Positions 1-10,673 of a stretch of 64,000 nt of DNA are shown one piece after another; positions within the stretch are counted from its first letter, which is position 1, and every line of letters begins with the position of its first letter. Made by a program: the position numbers and the translations under genes. The notes below the pieces were generated by a model. The model made no database searches and was not told where the DNA came from. It worked only from the letters and a program-made list of their open reading frames with translations. Origin of the DNA: Eurosta solidaginis (Eukaryota > Arthropoda > Insecta > Diptera > Tephritidae); the NCBI RefSeq assembly GCF_040869045.1, contig NC_090321.1, positions 182,685,596 through 182,749,595 on the forward strand, read 5' to 3'.

Positions 1-850
1 ATCAACATTTATCAAACAACTTTAGTTTACACAAAATTTTGCCACATCTTCGCCGGAGTTGGCTGATTTAAAGTGAACTAAATTTGGTATACATTCCAAA
101 TGCATTCACACTCACTCCGCAGGCGAGCAATGTCTATTCATACCCAAAGCATTCGAATGTTGAACTAATGAAGCCTGGATGTCGGATGGCTATTCAAAGT
201 ATGACTGAAATAGTTATTCTTGGATTAGAGTTTTAAGGTGTTTGTGCCATTTTTCTGGTCGCCATGCCGCTGAATTTGTGCCGGTTGGTTTGAATATTAG
301 ATTTGCATTTTATTTTATCAGCAATAAATTCAAGTTAGCCTCAGTTGCTTTAAACATAATTTTACTACTCACTATATGTTGAACTACTTTTTTTTGTATT
401 TGGATGTTCCACTTTTTGTTGATGTCACTTCAAGAGTTAAGGCTTGGTTTATCTTGACATCCGTTTTGTCGTCTAGGATTTATTTATTTTACAGCGCTCA
501 GTGTCAGCATATTCATTACTTTCGTTCTCTTGGGCTTACACCCAAAAGGTGGTAAAAACAGTTTAGTAATTTAATATGTTTATTTCTCTCAGTTGCATTG
601 CACTCGGGACATTAAATTTGTTATTTGAAATTGGAGCAGGTTGTGTTGTGTCGCATAAGGGGCATTGGCGGGTGGGTGTTTGTGTCATGATTTTACGTTA
701 TGATTTTGATATCTTATGCTGCATGGTTTAAAAAAGTGAATTTTGTTCGTTGTTATTTTAAATGCGACTTTGCGATTTATCTGAGATTAAACTTAATTTT
801 AATCAGTTTCCTGGCTTGATAGGACTTAGGACTATTTAAATTAGTATCGA
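1..850. other. Intergenic, no gene seen
   Basis: AT-rich sequence with short T and A runs. I see no long open frame with family features, no terminal repeats and no RNA gene. It is the single-copy left flank of the tandem duplication that begins at 851. Confidence 0.6.
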
Positions 851-1849
851 TATTTGTCGATTCTTATTACAATTATGCGATTTATATATTAAAATTTTTT
901 TGTTTCTTAATAAGGCCCAAGTTCAGACAGGCAAATTATCTTTTAAAATCAGAGAAAGCTTCTCATGAGGGGTTAAACTCGTACATTTGAATTGAATATA
1001 TATATTGCCATTCTACAAGTGGAACTAACAAATTAATTCTTTTGGCAATAAATTATGTACTTGCACTAAATTTATCTAAAATGGTTTGCCGGTTTGCCTG
1101 CCTAGAACTTTATATATGAAAAACGCCGATACAGCCATACAGCCATGGCATCGTCATGGAGTCGAGGCCTCATTTCTTACCAAACATCGATCTGCAAGGG
1201 TATAATGCAATACAGGAAAAACAGAGCCTTTTAGCAGTTTTTAAACGTTGGTTAAAGCAATTCAAATAACTTAATATTACTGAACCGCTTTGCACGATCT
1301 TAGGACCAATCCTTAATATGCTTCAGTAGTGTGGAGTTCGCGTTATCATATTATTTGCGAAAAATTGTAATAGGTTCATAACTAGCTTTTGATTTTCGCC
1401 AATTACAGCGCTTATAACTTATAAAATTGCCCATGTTACGGAGTCGTTAATAATTGTATACCAATAAATAAGAGTTCTCTGAATAATAACTTAAAAGTGG
1501 AACGAGAAGTGTTCTTTTCAAACCCCAATAAACATGGATGTCTTTTGATCAGACCATTATTATCTTGTATTGCTCAAAACCTCGTTCATTCCGACAACAT
1601 GCTAAACAATCACTTATATACATATACAATTATTTTTACAAAGCCGGCATGTCAAACATCAATCTCTGCATTTTGCTCATTTTTAAATATTGCTGCACAA
1701 ATAGCTTGTAAGATTTTAGTAATTAGTAGATTAAATAAATTTCATAATAAAAACTAAGTGAATTTTTCTGAAAAATTGGCGACGCTTATTTTACAAAATA
1801 TGGCTTATGGCTCTATAAGGAGACGATTCCGTCTGAGATAAGAAAACAT

Positions 1850-3079
1850 GGGGCATATTCATAGTCAAGTTAAAGTATGCGCTAAAAAAGTTAGAGCATA
1901 TTTCAATAAAAAGTATACTTTATCTTTGTCATAGTCGCAAAAAGCCGGATTCATCGGTTAGATCCATCGCTAAAGTTAGAGAGGCGAAAAGCTATCACTA
2001 AAGCTATTAAAATCTGTCAAATGAAATGAAATGAAATTTCAATTTACGTGTGTATTCGGTAATTTAAGCTGTATTTTTGATTCAAGAAGAGTGAAAATGT
2101 CTTACTTTGAGGAAATCGAAAGAGATTTTGAAATTATTGACGATTCGCTATTAATGAGAAAGCCAAAAATATATAAAGAACGATTTGATCTATTTGTTTT
2201 AGGGTACAATGTTTCTTTAAATACAAAAAAAAAAAAACATAATTAGTTTTGCGAGCAAAGCTCATTATTAATACAATTTGTATTCTTTTTGGTATTAGAT
2301 AAAAAGTGCACACGGCGATGGTTACTAGGGCATGTTCTGAATTTCACTTCTTCATCGGATGGAGAGCTTCAAACTCAAGTACCTGCATTTGAAAAACAAG
2401 CTGATGACGAAGTGAAAAAAGCCGTAACCATCTCTCTAATATGAATAACAAACGTAATTCAATCTATATATTTCAAATATACTACATGTTAACACCGTTC
2501 TATCATTTGGTGCTAACCATTTCTTATTATATTTGTATCTGGATTTGTGTATAAAATAAATAATAAAACCAATTTCTACAAAATACTAAAATGGAATCAT
2601 TATTCCAAGCAGATATACGTATATATACATATAAAGCAGCGAACAGAAAAATAGCAGTGCAATTTTTATTAAATTTCGTAAATTTTCTATAACATCTATG
2701 TGGCAGTTTATTAGTTCCCGCAAGCAGTCTCTCTCGCGGTTACTCCAGTTTTGTTCTCTCTTATTGTTCTATAGTAATAAATACAAATTTTAATTAATTA
2801 ACGAGGTTAAAATGCATTTTTCATTAACAAATTGCTTACTTTATGCATTTTTAGCAATCAGGCGCAATAAATGAATAACAACAAGCAAACGTCAAGACGA
2901 GTGATTTGACAACACTGCGTAATAGATTTTTTTTATGTAATAGAATTTTGCCAATAGTAGGCTCTCGTTACAGCATGCCACTAAACTGACTATGATATAC
3001 TTAGAAATGAAATGTACTCTATCTTTTTAGTGCCGCACCAAGTGAAGCATACTCTAACTCAGGACTATGAATATGCCCC
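1850..3079. mobile_element. Non-autonomous Harbinger-type DNA transposon (copy 1)
   Basis: The ends are the inverted repeat GGGGCATATTCATAGTC (1850-1866) and its complement ending at 3079; similarity continues imperfectly for about 40 more bases. It is flanked by a 3-bp target duplication CAT (1847-1849 and 3080-3082). A 3-bp duplication with G-rich terminal repeats is typical of PIF/Harbinger elements. The 1230-bp body holds only a short transposase-like N-terminal fragment, so mobility would depend on an enzyme from elsewhere. Assignment to Harbinger rests on the target site and the weak protein likeness, so the class is probable, not certain. Confidence 0.75.
2097..2246 (+). pseudogene. 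Possible Harbinger transposase N-terminal remnant (copy 1)
   Basis: A short frame starting MSYFEEIERDFEII, with RKPKIYKERFDLF about 20 residues on, then running into a poly-Lys tail and stop. Acidic N-termini followed by an arginine/lysine-rich RKP.IYKER segment resemble the beginning of HARBI1-like transposases. The DDE catalytic region is absent. The element ends around it support the assignment. A longer frame opens upstream at 2031, but the Met at 2097 fits better because the preceding residues show no family likeness. The likeness is from memory of the family and is modest. Confidence 0.4.
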
Positions 3080-3667
3080 CATATTTTTTAAGTTAATAAT
3101 AAAATGGGATGGAGAAAATTTGTTCTAAGTACCATTTATTTCGAATAAAAATTTACAGATCTTATGAATTTTGCCCTGCTAATTGTGTCTCATCTCGGTG
3201 AGATGTGAAATCTTTTTGTTTCACTATAAAACACAATACGAATATAGTATTTTTTATTCTTTTCTTCTTCGTATTTTGATTTTGTATGCAAACTAACCTT
3301 AATAATGAAAAATTTTTTTGTATTTGAATTATTTGCTTCGTATTGTTCGTGCTTCTTAATTTTCCAACTTATTTGATGTTATATTGTGATAACAAAGCTC
3401 ACAACTATCAACACAGTGCTAATGTCAGCAGGTTGGAAAACTCATAAAAAATCTATAATACAACAACAAAAGTTCATATTCATTATGATTGTCATAGCAT
3501 ATCGCCTAATAAACAAATTCGGAAAAAGAAAAATAGCAGCTAAACAATCGTTTCCGTTTACCTATTGACAGTAAATAACAAAAAAAAAAAAAAAAAACCA
3601 ACAATAAGTGCTATTACATTTCCAGACAATGCAGCACATGCACGCATGTCTGTGAGTGTGTGTATTA

Positions 3668-3935
3668 GGGCGGGTCGATTTAAAAATCGCTCATTGCTCT
3701 GTGAAAATCGTATTCTAGGGATCAAAATAAGAAACTTTGCCGAAGGAACCATACCTCTAAAACGAAATCTGATGTCCCCGCTTTGGGTCGAACTTTTGGG
3801 TAGGGGCAATTTCAATTCTACCTGCCGTGTCTTGTGGTGGCTTAAAAAAAACAACACAAGCAATTTTACGATCTGCAATTGTGTCACAGTGATACCTTCA
3901 TTTTTTAAAACGGTTGAATGAAAAACCCACACAAC
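3668..3935. mobile_element. Truncated foldback MITE (left part only)
   Basis: Starts GGGCGGGTCGATTT after a TA, identical in plan to the complete element at 6748-7375, but is cut at 3935 by the duplication junction. The right arm is missing. Confidence 0.8.
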
Positions 3936-4934
3936 TATTTGTCGATTCTTATTACAATTATGCGATTTATATATTAAAATTTTTTTGTTTCTTAATAAGG
4001 CCCAAGTTCAGACAGGCAAATTATCTTTTAAAATCAGAGAAAGCTTCTCATGAGGGGTTAAACTCGTACATTTGAATTGAATATATATATTGCCATTCTA
4101 CAAGTGGAACTAACAAATTAATTCTTTTGGCAATAAATTATGTACTTGCACTAAATTTATTTAAAATGGTTTGCCGGTTTGCCTGCCTAGAACTTTATAT
4201 ATGAAAAACGCCGATACAGCCATACAGCCATGGCATCGTCATGGAGTCGAGGCCTCATTTCTTACCAAACATCGATCTGCAAGGGTATAATGCAATACAG
4301 GAAAAACAGAGCCTTTTAGCAGTTTTTAAACGTTGGTTAAAGCAATTCAAATAACTTAATATTACTGAACCGCTTTGCACGATCTTAGGACCAATCCTTA
4401 ATATGCTTCAGTAGTGTGGAGTTCGCGTTATCATATTATTTGCGAAAAATTGTAATAGGTTCATAACTAGCTTTTGATTTTCGCCAATTACAGCGCTTAT
4501 AACTTATAAAATTGCCCATGTTACGGAGTCGTTAATAATTGTATACCAATAAATAAGAGTTCTCTGAATAATAACTTAAAAGTGGAACGAGAAGTGTTCT
4601 TTTCAAACCCCAATAAACATGGATGTCTTTTGATCAGACCATTATTATCTTGTATTGCTCAAAACCTCGTTCATTCCGACAACATGCTAAACAATCACTT
4701 ATATACATATACAATTATTTTTACAAAGCCGGCATGTCAAACATCAATCTCTGCATTTTGCTCATTTTTAAATATTGCTGCACAAATAGCTTGTAAGATT
4801 TTAGTAATTAGTAGATTGAATAAATTTCATAATAAAAACTAAGTGAATTTTTCTGAAAAATTGGCGACGCTTATTTTACAAAATATGGCTTATGGCTCTA
4901 TAAGGAGACGATTCCGTCTGAGATAAGAAAACAT

Positions 4935-6164
4935 GGGGCATATTCATAGTCAAGTTAAAGTATGCGCTAAAAAAGTTAGAGCATATTTCAATAAAAAGTA
5001 TACTTTATCTTTGTCATAGTCGCAAAAAGCCGGATTCATCGGTTAGATCCATCGCTAAAGTTAGAGAGGCGAAAAGCTATCACTAAAGCTATTAAAATCT
5101 GTCAAATGAAATGAAATGAAATTTCAATTTACGTGTGTATTCGGTAATTTAAGCTGTATTTTTGATTCAAGAAGAGTGAAAATGTCTTACTTTGAGGAAA
5201 TCGAAAAAGATTTTGAAATTATTGACGTTTCGCTATTAATGAGAAAGCCAAAAATATATAAAGAACGATTTGATCTATTTGTTTTAGGGTACAATGTTTC
5301 TTTAAATACAAAAAAAAAAAAACATAATTAGTTTTGCGAGCAAAGCTCATTATTAATACAATTTGTATTCTTTTTGGTATTAGATAAAAAGTGCACACGG
5401 CGATGGTTACTAGGGCATGTTCTGAATTTCACTTCTTCATCGGATGGAGAGCTTCAAACTCAAGTACCTGCATTTGAAAAACAAGCTGATGACGAAGTGA
5501 AAAAAGCCGTAACCATCTCTCTAATATGAATAACAAACGTAATTCAATCTATATATTTCAAATATACTACATGTTAACACCGTTCTATCATTTGGTGCTA
5601 ACCATTTCTTATTATATTTGTATCTGGATTTGTGTATAAAATAAATAATAAAACCAATTTCTACAAAATACTAAAATGGAATCATTATTCCAAGCAGATA
5701 TACGTATATATACATATAAAGCAGCGAACAGAAAAATAGCAGTGCAATTTTTATTAAATTTCGTAAATTTTCTATAACATCTATGTGGCAGTTTATTAGT
5801 TCCCGCAAGCAGTCTCTCTCGCGGTTACTCCAGTTTTGTTCTCTCTTATTGTTCTATAGTAATAAATACAAATTTTAATTAATTAACGAGGTTAAAATGC
5901 ATTTTTCATTAACAAATTGCTTACTTTATGCATTTTTAGCAATCAGGCGCAATAAATGAATAACAACAAGCAAACGTCAAGACGAGTGATTTGACAACAC
6001 TGCGTAATAGATTTTTTTTATGTAATAGAATTTTGCCAATAGTAGGCTCTCGTTACAGCATGCCACTAAACTGACTATGATATACTTAGAAATGAAATGT
6101 ACTCTATCTTTTTAGTGCCGCACCAAGTGAAGCATACTCTAACTCAGGACTATGAATATGCCCC
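4935..6164. mobile_element. Non-autonomous Harbinger-type DNA transposon (copy 2)
   Basis: Exact counterpart of 1850-3079 within the second duplication copy, with the same GGGGCATATTCATAGTC inverted ends and CAT target duplication (4932-4934 and 6165-6167). It is not an independent insertion: it was copied with its flanks. Confidence 0.75.
5182..5331 (+). pseudogene. Possible Harbinger transposase N-terminal remnant (copy 2)
   Basis: Duplicate of the fragment at 2097-2246 with two residue changes (Arg to Lys and Asp to Val), which fits lack of selection. Same lysine-run ending and no catalytic domain. Confidence 0.4.
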
Positions 6165-6747
6165 CATATTTTTTAAGTTAATAATAAAATGGGATGGAGA
6201 AAATTTGTTCTAAGTACCATTTATTTCGAATAAAAATTTACAGATCTTATGAATTTTGCCCTGCTAATTGTGTCTCATCTCGGTGAGATGTGAAATCTTT
6301 TTGTTTCACTATAAAACACAATACGAATATAGTATTTTTTATTCTTTTCTTCTTCGTATTTTGATTTTGTATGCAAACTAACCTTAATAATGAAAAATTT
6401 TTTTGTATTTGAATTATTTGCTTCGTATTGTTCGTGCTTCTTAATTTTCCAACTTATTTGATGTTATATTGTGATAACAAAGCACACAACTATCAACACA
6501 GTGCTAATGTCAGCAGGTTGGAAAACTCATAAAAAATCTATAATACAACAACAAAAGTTCATATTCATTATGATTGTCATAGCATATCGCCTAATAAACA
6601 AATTCGGAAAAAGAAAAATAGCAGCTAAACAATCGTTTCCTTTTACCTATTGACAGTAAATAACAAAAAAAAAAAAAAACAACAATAAGTGCTATTACAT
6701 TTCCAGACAATGCAGCACATGCACGCATTCTGTGAGTGTGTGTATTA

Positions 6748-7375
6748 GGGCGGGTCGATTTAAAAATCGCTCATTGCTCTGTGAAAATCGTATTCTAGGG
6801 ATCAAAATAAGAAACTTTGCCGAAGGAACCATACCTCTAAAACGAATTCTGATGTCCCGCTTTGGGTCGAACTTTTGGGTAGGGGCAATTTCAATTCTAC
6901 CTGCTGTGTCTTGTGGTGGCTTAAAAAAAACAACACAAGCAATTTTACGATATGCAATTGTGTCACAGTGATACCTTCATTTTTTAAAACGGTTGAATAA
7001 AAAACCCACACAACCATGTTTACGACATGCAAATGCATCACAGTGATGCCTTGGTTTTAAAAGGGGGTTGTAAAAACGCTAATTTTTAATAATTTTTTTA
7101 AATTTATTTTCTATTACTAAGTTAAATTCATTTTTTCATTTACATATGTTTTGACTAAATAAATTTCTAAAGAGAAAAATAAACTCCAAAAAGAAAAAAA
7201 ACATAGGCATTTCAAAGTGGGATTTTTCAAAATTTTCCTACGACCCAAAGGGGGGACATCAGAATTCGTTTTAGAGGTATGGTTCCTTCGGCAAAGTTTC
7301 TTATTTTGATCCTTAGAATATGATTTTCACAGAGCAATGGGCGATTTTGTTGCCTCCCCACAAATCGACCCGGCC
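6748..7375. mobile_element. Long-TIR foldback MITE (complete)
   Basis: The left arm starts GGGCGGGTCGATTT and the right end, read on the other strand, starts GGCCGGGTCGATTT. The arms stay alignable for over 110 bases (common core includes TCATTGCTCTGTGAAAATC, or CCATTGCTCTGTGAAAATC in the right arm) with one small insertion in the right arm. TA flanks both ends (6746-6747, 7376-7377), as expected of Tc1/mariner-type insertions. Inside, a ~75-bp segment (TCACAGTGATACCTTC) is imperfectly repeated at about 6946 and 7021. No coding sequence, so it would need a transposase from elsewhere. Confidence 0.8.
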
Positions 7376-7377
7376 TA

Positions 7378-8384
7378 GTGTGTATATAAATGTACTTTAG
7401 TACAATGACTTGCGTGTTTGCCACAGAGGTTGGGGCAAATTTCTTAGTAAAATGTGGTACAAAATTGGAATTTTCTCATTGTTTATAGTGCTACCTCTTT
7501 CTTAATACTCTCTTCCATATGAATATATTGTATTTGTAGAATCCATTCAGAAAATTAATCAATGATAAAAATATTTAGTAAAGTACTGTCGTCATTAACT
7601 TTGAGTTGGGTTCTTTTTCCATCAGGGTTACCTTTCAACACACCACTGCGTATACGTGACATTGCTGTATATCGAGTATTTATTATTTTCTTTCCCTTTA
7701 TGAATATGTATGTATGTGAGTAGTGTATGTTCATCTATTTCATATATCTGAGCAAATAACGCTATTTGATTTCGCTGTTTGTCTGCCAGCATTTGTCATC
7801 ACTCACCCCACTCACCATTGTTGGCACTCTTGCAGACATAATGCGGTGCATTCACTTCAAACCACATTGGAATTTATTCAACGTTATTGTGGCGCCGCGT
7901 TTGACATAAAACGGCCAATGAACTGTTAGATGCCGGAAGCGCCAAATATGCAGTATAGTGGAGTGGCTTGACTTGAATGGTATACAGAGTTAAATGGATG
8001 TGAATATATAAAATAAATTCATATTATATATACGTACATATGTATATACTTACATTAGGCCATTTCAGAAAATTTGGTATTTTCTACATTGCACAAACAT
8101 AATACATTTTTTTTGCTATAGGGAGGTAATTGCGCTTTTCTTGGCGCCTCCAAATGGCCGCTGGATTCCAATGTCTTACATATTTGCCATTTTACTTAAC
8201 AGATCTCGCCGTCGGATACCCTCAGATACTTGCAATGCGTATAGCTGTAAGGTAGTATGCTAGTGTAGTTTTCTGAAGGGAAATATTATTAATCTGGTTA
8301 CATTGGACAATTGCTGTCGGGAGACTTCGTCAAGGTTGCCAATGTTAGGCATTATTCGCATAAGTAATGGTTACGACAAGCTCT
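7378..8384. other. Intergenic, no gene seen
   Basis: AT-rich sequence with ATATGTATGTA microsatellite patches near 7710 and 8030. Short open frames here show no family motifs and no codon structure I trust. Confidence 0.6.
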
Positions 8385-8610
8385 ACTTAAAGCTGCTTTG
8401 GGCTAACCAACACCGCTAATGTCTTATTGGTAACCATCCTCAGTCCCATATTCGTCAGCCGTTCCCTTAATCCTTTTATTTTCTTTAGAAGGTCATTACA
8501 TAATGCTAGTAGAATATTCACTTCCTACGCCACTGCTATGACGAAAATTTCATCTGCACAGCCGACAAATTTGCATGCCTCTGGGAAAGACAGTTTCCTG
8601 GGGGATGGAT
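8385..8610 (-). pseudogene. Non-LTR retrotransposon reverse transcriptase fragment
   Basis: On the minus strand a frame reads CADEIFVIAVA, then after a stop codon LLKKIKGLRERLTNMGLRM. This has the layout of the YADD catalytic box and the following helix of R1/jockey-type reverse transcriptases, with the box degraded (YADD to CADE) and an internal stop. Only about 70 codons survive. It lies just beyond the 3' end of the RNase H remnant at 8828, on the same strand, so it may belong to a second decayed element. Confidence 0.5.
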
Positions 8611-8827
8611 GAAGGAAAAGGAAAGCATCAAAATAATCAGTGCACAGAACCCCCTTTTACTTTGAAATCAGAACTGAATATTTGGCAAGTCACCTTGGCT
8701 TTGCAGGGCTGATGTAGGCGCTCAATAATAATATGCAGTGTTGCCATTTTAGTTTTTCTTTCTCCGTTTAGCTCGAAAAATTCCGATTTAGCTTTAAGCT
8801 TTTTCTCAGCTTTTTTTCAGAATTTTT

Positions 8828-9415
8828 TTAGGTCTTTTTAGCGATAAAACAACGACTTGTGATGACACCCGTAAGTACCATCGCCGCATATTTGTTCAGT
8901 TTGAAAAGGCAGCTGGTGCCTTTCATATCCAAGCATGGCCATAAGGACCTTGAAACTTCGCAGTCAACCCTGTTGGTCCATAGCAAGTCCGTTGTTCTGT
9001 TATTATATTCCTCGATTTTTCCCAGGAGATAACCCAGTCGGACGGAGCTGTCCACTTCACTTTTATCCAAATCGGAAACTTTCCTAGCCACCTCATCTGC
9101 GAGTTCATTACCTTCAATGCCGCTGTGCCCACGGACCCAGCAAAGGGAGACATTGAGATGACTTATAGAAGCCAGCAAGACTCTACACCTCTGCACGATA
9201 TCCGATTTTATCCTATTGAACTATAATGCCTTTAAGGCGGATTGGCTGGCAACAAAGATTGTTACGTCGGTGTCGGTTACCATATTATCTTGAAGCAGCT
9301 TTGCTGCTCTGTCTATGGCCCCGGCCTGGAATACACTGGATGCGTCAGGAAGTCGGAATGATTGGCTTAACTGTAGATGTGTTGCGTACATTCCAACTCC
9401 AGTTCCCTTTTCCAT
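8828..9415 (-). pseudogene. RNase H domain of non-LTR element
   Basis: The upstream part (9415-9221) carries GMYATHLQLSQSFRLPDASS and IFVASQSALKAL, where intact relatives usually have an Asp in the second motif (VDSQSAL). The downstream part (9196-8828) carries CWVRGHSGIEGNELAD, the C-terminal His/Asp motif of RNase H. A frame change separates the halves at about 9200. RNase H removes the RNA strand during target-primed reverse transcription. The loss of the motif Asp and the frameshift indicate an inactive copy. Confidence 0.8.
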
Positions 9416-9491
9416 TTTCGAGTCGTCGGTGTAGATTGTTATGCCCCTGCCATTGTATAGGCCTTCTTCCTATTCCTCGCTGGGAGGGATA

Positions 9492-9990
9492 TCATATGTT
9501 CTGAACCTCGAAGTCCAAACCCGCTATGATGTGGTCATATTTGGATGCTAGGTCGGTTATTATTCCGTTTAATTGTCCCTTCGCCATATCGTCCAGAATC
9601 CTCGCGTATCCGTGCTTAACTGATTTCCACATGTTGGATTCTCTTAGTCGTATAGCTCCTTTTGCGGCTAATCCCTGCACGAAGACTGGTAAAGACGTAA
9701 AGTGAAATATTGCATTTAGCTCTCCCTGATGTGCGCTGCTCACGGCGCCTTATATTCCTAGACATGTCAGCCTTTGTACTTTCCCGACGCTCTCTAAATT
9801 GCTCTTTTGTATAGCGCCTTCCAGTAGACCAGAACGCCGAGTATAATGCCAAGATATTTGGCTTCCGAAGATGGGTTTAACGTTGTGCCGTTTGGCGTCG
9901 GTAAGTTAAAGGAGGGTACTTTTGTCTTTGTTGGGAACTGGTCAAGTTCGGTTTTTGTTGGATTCAACTCCAGCCCATTATGTCTTGTCT
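9492..9990 (-). pseudogene. Reverse transcriptase C-terminal region of non-LTR element
   Basis: Minus-strand frames contain GLELNPTKTEL, then AKYLGIILGV, then VQRLTCLGI and, from about 9740, ELNAIFHFTSLPVFVQGLAA. These match the thumb/connection region that follows the catalytic box in jockey/I-type reverse transcriptases, with a stop after the LGI segment and at least two frame changes. The YADD box itself is absent. Confidence 0.7.
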
Positions 9991-10049
9991 ATCGCGGAAT
10001 GTCAAGAAAACCACAACTGGTTCAGTTACTGCTAGCTCTAGATGTTTAT

Positions 10050-10370
10050 GATGGACCATATTTATTTGGTTCATTTATAAGTGGTAGCTTCAGGGTTTTA
10101 GGGCTTTCGATCCCTTCATCTATTCGTAGTTCGACAACTATCCCATACAGTTGGTCATGCATTGAGATCTGCACATATTGTAAGCGGATCTTTAGCCTGT
10201 GCTTTCCTGGCCATTTCAAGAAACATGTTTTCGAACACTGTGCTAGTTGCAACTAGAAATTGATACTCCTTGGATATCTGTTTGCCTGGGTCCTGCGAAA
10301 AAAGTTGTCATGGTGTCCGAATCGGGGCTTTCCAAGATGAGTCCGATATCCAATTTTGAATGTTCTATGC
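10050..10370 (-). pseudogene. AP-endonuclease fragment of non-LTR element
   Basis: One minus-strand frame reads LTICADLNA, then a stop and VWDS followed shortly by RTTN. This resembles the catalytic segment of APE-type endonucleases in non-LTR elements (DxNA...WGS...TN). Stops and frame shifts interrupt it. The fragment abuts the RT remnant, showing an internal deletion. Confidence 0.55.
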
Positions 10371-10673
10371 TTAGTATTCAGGGCCGAATTAACAAGTAGG
10401 CAGAATAGACAGTTGCCTGGGCCCCCAATTTTAGGGGCCCCCGAAAATAAAAAAGACTTATAAAATTTTCTTACAAACATAAAATTCTAGAGAGTGAAAG
10501 AAAAATATAATCAGAACTGAAAATAAATTTTACTCAAATAAACAAAATTCAATTCAAAAGGCGACGACCGACGAACTAGACAAGGTTCCTAAAACGACAT
10601 TTGCGACTCATTTGACAAATTGTATTAGCATGCAAAGAAGTGTATGAAGTGAAAGGAGATTATAATGAATAAT

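Larger units (their letters stand above)
851..3935. repeat. 3.08-kb tandem duplication, copy 1
   Basis: The block repeats immediately downstream at an offset of 3085 bases. The start TATTTGTCGATTC at 851 recurs at 3936 directly after CCCACACAAC, so the copies abut head to tail. I noticed only about a dozen substitutions plus small indels (for example in the poly-A near 3580), so the copies are nearly identical and the duplication is recent. It contains a Harbinger-type element (1850-3079) and the left part of a foldback MITE (3668-3935). An assembly artefact from two haplotypes cannot be excluded from sequence alone. Confidence 0.95.
3936..7014. repeat. 3.08-kb tandem duplication, copy 2
   Basis: Second copy of the 851-3935 block. 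It ends at CCCACACAAC near 7014, after which the foldback MITE, cut off in copy 1, continues to its natural right end at 7375. Copy 2 is therefore probably the side that keeps the original right flank, while copy 1 keeps the original left flank. Differences from copy 1 include single bases in the small open frames and shorter A runs. Confidence 0.95.
8828..10378 (-). mobile_element. Decayed non-LTR retrotransposon with RNase H
   Basis: On the minus strand the order from 10370 down is endonuclease fragment, reverse transcriptase C-terminal region, RNase H domain. That is the gene order of non-LTR elements of the I/LOA/R1 groups, which carry a C-terminal RNase H. The central reverse transcriptase, including the catalytic box, is missing, so the endonuclease is joined almost directly to the RT C-terminus. 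Frames change several times and stops interrupt it. A hAT element begins at 10379, so the original left end may lie beyond 13299. Confidence 0.75.

Noticed and set aside
1497..1757. 86-codon frame beginning EREVFFSNPNKHG, repeated at 4582
   Set aside because: Needs a GTG start, has no family motifs, and its duplicate was copied passively with the 3.08-kb block.
3558..3932. Overlapping ~120-codon frames on both strands
   Set aside because: They run across the foldback MITE arm and a poly-A/T run, with no codon structure or motifs.
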